A stretch of DNA of 64,000 bases. It comes from Castanea sativa (taxonomy: Eukaryota > Streptophyta > Magnoliopsida > Fagales > Fagaceae). Both the position numbers and the translations under genes were made by a program. Under the pieces are notes generated by a model. That model made no database searches, was not told where the DNA came from, and worked only from the letters and a program-made list of their open reading frames with translations. Shown one piece after another: positions 58,212-64,000 of this stretch (the first letter of the stretch is position 1; each line of letters begins with the position of its first letter). The stretch lies in NCBI RefSeq assembly GCF_040712315.1, contig NC_134016.1:51170986-51234985 (forward strand), written 5' to 3'.

Positions 58212-59593
58212 ATGAACAGCCAACACTTCCTTCTCATATGCTGGACAGGCCAAGGCCATATTAACCCTACTCTCCAACTCGCCATACACCTAATACACGG
58301 CGGTGCAGCACGTGTGACCTTTGCCACCACCGTCCACGGCCTCAAACAAATAAAAGAATTCCCTTCACTTGAGGGCTTGTCCTATGCCTCTTTCTCCGAT
58401 GGCTTTGATGATGGAAACAAAACAATTGACGACCCACAACACATCATGTCTGAGTTCAAGTGTGTGGGCTCACAAACACTTGCCAACTTGATTGTCAAAC
58501 TCTCAAATAACGAGCAGCATCACAAGGTCACCTTCTTAGTCTACACCCTCCTCCTCCCATGGGTATGGGTATACCTTCTGCTTTTCTCTGCATTCAGTCC
58601 ACTGCAGCACTTGCTGTATACCAGAAATACTTCAATGCCCATGATGGTATGTATCATATTTATGAAAATAGCCCCCCAAATTCTATACAGTTCAAAGGGT
58701 TGCCACCATTTGCTTCCTTGGACCTACCTTCGTTTCTCTTACCAACTAGTCCACACAAATTATACCTACCTACCTTTCAGGAACTTATCCAAACCCTTGA
58801 AAAAGATCCTAACCCATGTGTGTTACTGAACACCTTTGATGCTCTAGAAGAAGCAGCAATTGAAGCCGTTGTTAATTTGAATTTAATACCAATCGGACCA
58901 TTGGTTCCATCTACTTTTTTCGACACAAAAGACCAGTCTGGTAATTCCCCGTTTGGATGTGACTTGTTTGAGAGCTCTAAGGACTATCTTCATTGGCTAA
59001 ACTCAAAGCCAAATAACTCGGTGGTTTATGTGTCTTTTGGAAGCCTAGTTACTTTGCAAGGAAAGCAAATGGAAGAGATTTTTCATGGACTAGTTGAAAC
59101 CGACCGTCCATTCTTGTGGGTAATTCGAGCTTCAGAGAACGGAGGATTAGAAATAGAGGACACGATAAAGAATAAGTTGAAGGAAGAAACACAAGGGTTA
59201 ATAGTGCCATGGTGTTCACAGGTTGAGGTGCTGCGTCACCATTCAGTGGGCTGTTTCTTGACACATTGCGGGTGGAACTCAACCTTGGAGAGTATCGTAG
59301 CCAGAGTGCCGGTGGTGGCATGTCCACATTTTTCAGATCAAATTATGAATGCCAAGATGGTGGAGGAGGTGTGGGGGACTGGAATTAAAGCGAAGGTGAA
59401 TGAAGAAGAAGAAGTTGTGGAGAGGGCCGAAATAAAGAGGTGCTTGGAGATGGTGATGGGAGCTGCAGAGAAAGGGGAAGAGATAAGGAGGAATGTTAAG
59501 AAATGGAAAAGCTTGGCTGTGAAAGCTGTGAACGAGGGTGGTTCTTCACACGCCCATTTCAAGCTTTTCATGGAAAGGTTTCACATAGATTAA
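58212..59593 (+). pseudogene. UDP-glycosyltransferase, UGT75-like, frameshifted copy
   Basis: Near-identical twin of 23361-24761. It starts MNSQHFLLICWTGQGHINP at 58212 and follows the twin to LVYTLLLPW, where 19 bases present in copy 1 (about 23711-23730) are missing at 58560-58561. The first frame runs on as unrelated sequence to 58829. The rest of the enzyme is open in another frame from an ATG at 58559 to 59593 (344 codons), including a PSPG motif with the normal first Trp (TGG 59210-59212) but Gly to Arg at motif position 32 (AGA 59303-59305; copy 1 has GGA). The N-terminal acceptor half with the catalytic His cannot join the C-terminal half, so activity is unlikely. The second frame could make an N-truncated protein; no evidence that it does. 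Confidence 0.88.
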
Positions 59594-61660
59594 TGGACAG
59601 CAACGCTATGAAAATGAAATTGGAGGGTGAGGTTGTGGAAGATGTGAAGGAAGCTTGCAATCCCATGCTGTCACGCACTTCATTGGAAATGGAGCAATAA
59701 AACGAATGACTCGATGTTGGCGGCCCAACTACACCGTCCACTGCCTGCAGAGGAAACAATAAATCATTCCTTGTGAGCCTTCTAAAAGCCTTCTCAATTT
59801 CAAGTTGAGTTTGTATACTCATATAGGGATTACTGTGAAGTTAGCTTGCATATACTACTGTGATGTGTGTGTGGAGGGGTTTAAGCAATATTACACCCTC
59901 AATATTTTTTAATTGAATTCGAATATTGATAAATCTATCATTAGATTACATTATCGTCATATATTATCTATGCTTATAAAATTTTAAGGTAATTAAAGAT
60001 TAATAGCTATGTCATCTATCAATTGTTAAAATTCAAGTTTTTGTAATTTAAAATAATGCATAAAAGATGAGCTAATGGATCAAATGGTAAATAACATTCA
60101 ATTGATATGAAAATTGGCATGCATGTTAAGACCATATAGAACATATAATTCTACGGTTGGATTTTCAAAATATTAATTCAATAACAAGTTATTGGATGAT
60201 ATAACATTGCTTATGAGAAGAACAAAAAAGTAATTAATGTTTTGACATTTTTTTTTTCATTTATCATAAAAGTGGTATCAAAACTTTTCTAAAATAGAAT
60301 ATTAACCATTACTCTAAGGGCATTCGTTAGCATGACTATATATATAGGGTTGGGTTCAAATTACACCTTATGTAACTATAAGTGATATTACACCATTCAA
60401 TAACTTGTTATTGAATTAATATTTTGAAAATTCAACTGTTGAATATGTGAAAGATAAGAATTGGAATGTTGACCAATTGTAAATTGATATTGTAAAATAG
60501 TTAAAATTACTTAATTACCTTTTAGATGGTAAAATAATTTTCTTTTTTTAGTAATCTTGTTGTGAATGCTCTAAACCTTATAGATTTATTGATTATTTAG
60601 GTTCTAGTATCTACCTTGTATATGCCTTTAATTCTAACACATTCTTTAAAAAATGATTGTGATTTTTTCATGTAAATGGTGGTGAGTCTAGTAGATTGGA
60701 CCTGCATCTTGTGGGTTGTTAGCATTTGGACACATATCAATTTTGAACTTTTTAAATAAAATACAAAAAAAAAATTTTGGATAAACTTGACTGAAAGTGC
60801 GCAATATATTTTAGACCGAACTTTCGTTAGGCATTGTCATTCATTGCGTGTATCAATTATAAAAAAAAAAAAAAAAAAAAAATCAAGCATCTTTAAAATG
60901 GAATAGATCCAACTCTGATTTTGTTTTTAAGTCGCTGGACACTTGCTTGAACCTGAGAAGTGTTTGTCGTTCGCTTTCGATGCAACGAAAACTTCAGTTT
61001 CTCCAATATAGAACTTAGGATCAATAGTTGGTATAGTAAGCAACACAAAGGAAAAGGATCAATGTTTTTTAATCTCAAGAAACAGTCCTTGATCATACTT
61101 TGAAAAAATAGATTGTGGCTTTGTTACGTAAATGCTACCAAATTGCATGGTAGTAAATCATGGATGCATTTCAATTTTCTATTTTCTAACTTGACCAAGA
61201 GTGCATTGTATTTTAGACTGAATTTTGATTGGTCATCATCATTCATCGTTCATTACGTCCATCAAAATTAAAAGAGAGAATTCATAAAATCATTGAAATA
61301 GAATAGGTCTGACTCTGACTTTAAGTTGCCGGCTATTACTATAGTTTTTAATTGAAGGTTCTAAACGATAGAACATATATATAATATGTTAAAATTATAC
61401 AAAAATATTGAGTTTCAGTTAGTTCAAGTAATTATATATTTTGTTGTCAAGTAAGAAATTTAGGATTCAAATCACAGCCTACATAAAAAACCAATTGATA
61501 TCTTAATTTGATGATATAATAACATAAGTTAAAATTCTATCGTAATAATAATAATAATGATGATGATAATGATAATGAAGTATGACTTTATCATAGGTGC
61601 AAAATAAGCATAGACTAAAAAGATAATTGCTTCTGTTTTCATAATTATAAGAACTAGTCG

Positions 61661-62600
61661 TTAACCCGTGCGATGCATGGAAAAACTATTGGGAAATAAT
61701 AAAGCATGCATATATTAAAAGGCAATTTAAGTTCATGTATGCTTGCAAGGGATACATACCTAAATAGTTCTTGTTGTAGCAATAGAAGCCTTATTTGAAG
61801 TTGTGATCTCACAGCTCATAGTATCCGTAGCAATAAGCTCTTGATTATTTATTACTAACATGGTCATGATCATGATCCTGACAACTAAATCTAAGGCCTT
61901 TTTGGATTTGCTTTTCTGGGAAAATCTGTTAACATTGGCATATTTTCTAAAATAAGAGTCGCAATATCTATGAGTTTTATTGTTGAATTTTAATTGTTTA
62001 GTACTTGATAATTGATATCCAAACCTCAAGAATAAATAAGAAAGAAGCAATTGAAACATACAAATTTGTGAATCCATCCAAAAAAAAAAAAAAACAAAAA
62101 CAAAAGACATATAAATTGAATTACCATATACATAATAATTGATGACTTGCCATCACATACTCCCACAGTCAAAGCTCAATGCCCTTCTCAAATTCTCTCC
62201 TATTTTCTACTTCAGATGATGCTTTTTTATCCAAAGCATTGATGTAACATATTTATAGGTTTAAATTTAGATGCAATATAGACTATAGAGTTTTATTGGA
62301 TCCAAACCTCTCTAATCGGAGTGTAGCATTTGTTTTGAGTCAAACTTCTCTAACCAAGAAAAAAAACTAAATGGTACTTTATCAAGAACTTTAAATGTGT
62401 TTATCTCTCTTCTTCTTCTTCTTCTTTTTTTTCAAGATAGAAAACATGCTTATCTTTATATTGTGTAGCAAAACAATAGAGTTTGAGTGAAGAGGAAAGG
62501 ATGTGTGTGTTTAAAATAAATGATAATGATGAGTTTGAGTTTGAGTTTAAGCTGGACTTGTTAGAGAGATAGAGTTTCATTCATTATTAAGTTTGAACTA
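61661..62600. other. Intergenic, no gene seen
   Basis: AT-rich; holds a (CTT)n run at about 62408-62430. Reading frames here are short and unrecognised. Confidence 0.55.
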
Positions 62601-62602
62601 AA

Positions 62603-62704
62603 CAAAAATAATTTTATTTTAAAAAAAGATAATGATTTATTTTTTATTTTTTAAATATTATGTTGACGTAAAAAATTGTAGGAGCTTCAGAGGCTTTGGT
62701 TTAT

Positions 62705-62773
<69 letters not shown>

Positions 62774-62882
62774 TAAACAAAAATAATTTTATTTTAAAAA
62801 AAGATAATGATTTATTTTTTATTTTATAAATATTATGTTGACGTGAAAAATTGTAGGAGCTTCAGAGGATTCGGTTTATATA
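62603..62882. repeat. Direct repeat of about 105 bases around a (TA)n tract
   Basis: The sequence from 'aacaaaaataattttatttt' to 'aggagcttcagagg' and 'ggtttatata' occurs at 62603-62705 and again at 62776-62882 with few differences. Between them lies a TA-rich microsatellite (about 62697-62769). It adjoins the integrase fragment. Confidence 0.85.
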
Positions 62883-62907
62883 TGTAAGTGCACAATTGCA
62901 CCTTTTA

Positions 62908-64000
62908 TTAATAGTAATACCTTTGAAGGTTATTTACATTCCACGGGCGTTGTACAATTCTTTCATCTAGGCCAGCTAGCCGATAAGACCCTATGTCTGC
63001 TACTGAAACAATGCAATAGGGACCTTCCCAGTTTGGTCCTAGCTTATCCCAAGCTGGGTTCTTGGCAGTGCCCACAACTTTTCTTAGTACGAGATCCCCA
63101 GGTGCGAGTGGCCTTAGCTTCACGCGGGCATCATATCCTCTCTTAAGCTTCTGTTGATAATAAGCCATTTGGACCATAGCTGCCTCGCGCCTTTCCTCAA
63201 CTAAATCCAGGCCTTTCTCCAGGAGGCCATCATTATTCTCCGGGCTAAAAGAACTCGTCTTTAGGGTGGGAAAACCAGATTCCAGAGGTATCACCGCCTC
63301 GGCTCCATAAGTCATAGAGAATGGGGTTTCTCCAGTAGACCTGCGCGGTGTGGTCCGATACGTCCACAGAACATGTGGTAGTTCTTCTACCCACCTACCT
63401 TTCGCATCGTCTAACCTTTTCTTGAGCCCACTGACTATGACCTTGTTAACGGCCTCGACTTGCCCATTTCCCTGAGGATAAGCTGGGGTGGAGTATCTGT
63501 TTATGATGCCCATATCACTACAATATTTCCTAAAAGCCTTACTGTCGAATTGAACGCCATTGTCCGAAATAAGTGTGTGTGGTATTCCGAATCTAGTGAC
63601 GATGTTTTTCCAAACCAACTTCTTGGAATCAACGTCTCTGATATTTGCTAAGGGCTCAGCCTTGACCCATTTAGTGAAGTAGTCTGTCCCCACGAGCAGC
63701 CATCTTTTGTTTCCTGCAGCCCTCGAAAATGGCCCCACTATGTCCAATCCCCATTGTGCGAAAGGCCAGGGACTGGAGAGAGGGTTGAGAACCCCTCCAG
63801 GTTGATGAATATTAGGGGCAAACCTCTGGCACTGATCACATTTTCTGGCATAGTCCTGAGCCTCCCTCTGCATATTGGGCCACCAATAACCCTGAGTCAG
63901 AGCTTTATGGGCTAAGGACCTTCCCCCAGTGTGGCTCCCACAAATCCCTTCATGCAGTTCCTCTAGAAGCGCTTCCGTTGATTCTGGGTGTACACATAAT
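62908..64000 (-). CDS. Ty3/Gypsy (Tat/Athila-like) integrase, partial at the right edge
   Basis: The minus strand is open from the window edge to a stop at 62908-62910 (about 363 codons). Order: end of the RNase H/integrase linker (LCVHPESTEALLEELHEG); an HHCC zinc finger (HEGICGSH, then CDQCQRF); the integrase core with D in WGLDIVGPF, D in ISDNGVQF and E in GQVEAVNKV, the last two 35 residues apart as in DD35E enzymes; then the C-terminal DNA-binding region (LKRGYDARVKLRPLAPGDLV, GPNWEGPYCIV) ending NNLQRYYY. It inserts retrotransposon cDNA. No stop or frameshift is seen, unlike most other sequence here, so the element may be young. No LTR or polypurine tract is evident after the stop; host-like repeats begin within 25 bases. 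Confidence 0.9.
   Translation of the reverse strand, partial: LCVHPESTEALLEELHEGICGSHTGGRSLAHKALTQGYWWPNMQREAQDYARKCDQCQRFAPNIHQPGGVLNPLSSPWPFAQWGLDIVGPFSRAAGNKRWLLVGTDYFTKWVKAEPLANIRDVDSKKLVWKNIVTRFGIPHTLISDNGVQFDSKAFRKYCSDMGIINRYSTPAYPQGNGQVEAVNKVIVSGLKKRLDDAKGRWVEELPHVLWTYRTTPRRSTGETPFSMTYGAEAVIPLESGFPTLKTSSFSPENNDGLLEKGLDLVEERREAAMVQMAYYQQKLKRGYDARVKLRPLAPGDLVLRKVVGTAKNPAWDKLGPNWEGPYCIVSVADIGSYRLAGLDERIVQRPWNVNNLQRYYY

Larger units (their letters stand above)
54855..61660. repeat. Segmental duplication with UGT gene, copy 2
   Basis: Collinear with 20880-27540. It keeps the complete right terminus of the DNA transposon (to about 55018), then has about 890 bases (55019-55905) with no partner in copy 1, then resumes at 'gctagagataccactagtgt' (copy 1: 21007). 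It ends near 61660 after a deletion of what is 26830-27400 in copy 1. Confidence 0.9.

Noticed and set aside
1..64000. A new multi-gene system or biosynthetic cluster
   Set aside because: Neighbours (RLP, DnaJ/DUF3444, UGT, GDPDL, SRP68) have unrelated roles, most are broken, and their proximity is explained by duplication and repeats.

Overview
This window looks like nuclear DNA from a woody eudicot. It is AT-rich and microsatellite-dense, has introns with GT/AG borders, and carries plant-only gene families (eLRR receptor-like protein, UGT75-type glycosyltransferase, DnaJ/DUF3444, GDPDL) and plant transposons. Several repeats resemble ones I associate with Fagaceae, but that placement is a guess. 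I see no prokaryotic, viral or organellar features.

Layout. 1-7.6 kb: the 5' end of a receptor-like protein (RLP) gene on the minus strand, running off the left edge. Its upstream region is duplicated in tandem as two ~3.4-3.9 kb units, each carrying an orphan RLP 'head' (start codon plus ~30 codons) and two TATA-containing promoter copies. 9.4-18.5 kb: two tandem copies of a DnaJ/DUF3444 gene, both broken. 19.1-21.0 kb: two adjacent non-autonomous DNA transposons. 20.9-27.5 kb: first copy of a ~6.7 kb segmental duplication carrying an open UGT75-like gene (23361-24761). 27-33 kb: decayed repeats and an LTR-like insertion. 33.2-35.1 kb: exon remnants of a GDPDL-type gene on the minus strand, next to a short RLP remnant. 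37.1-40.2 kb: an intact 1040-residue RLP on the minus strand with a third copy of the RLP upstream region behind it. 42.4-49.4 kb: more copies of the same repeats. 49.4-54.4 kb: an SRP68 gene on the minus strand, truncated and internally deleted, with a LINE fragment in one intron. 54.9-61.7 kb: second copy of the UGT segment, with a frameshifted UGT. 62.9-64 kb: Ty3/Gypsy integrase running off the right edge.

Only the RLP at 37097-40219 and the UGT at 23361-24761 look like complete genes, and the UGT has a substitution at the first residue of its sugar-donor motif. The rest are fragments, pseudogenes or transposons. The window is a record of local duplication and decay around an RLP cluster and a UGT locus. 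I found no operon-like or clearly new multi-gene system. The most unusual structures are the duplicated RLP promoter-plus-signal-peptide units with a variable promoter minisatellite, and a J-domain family that lacks HPD and shares a premature stop between copies.
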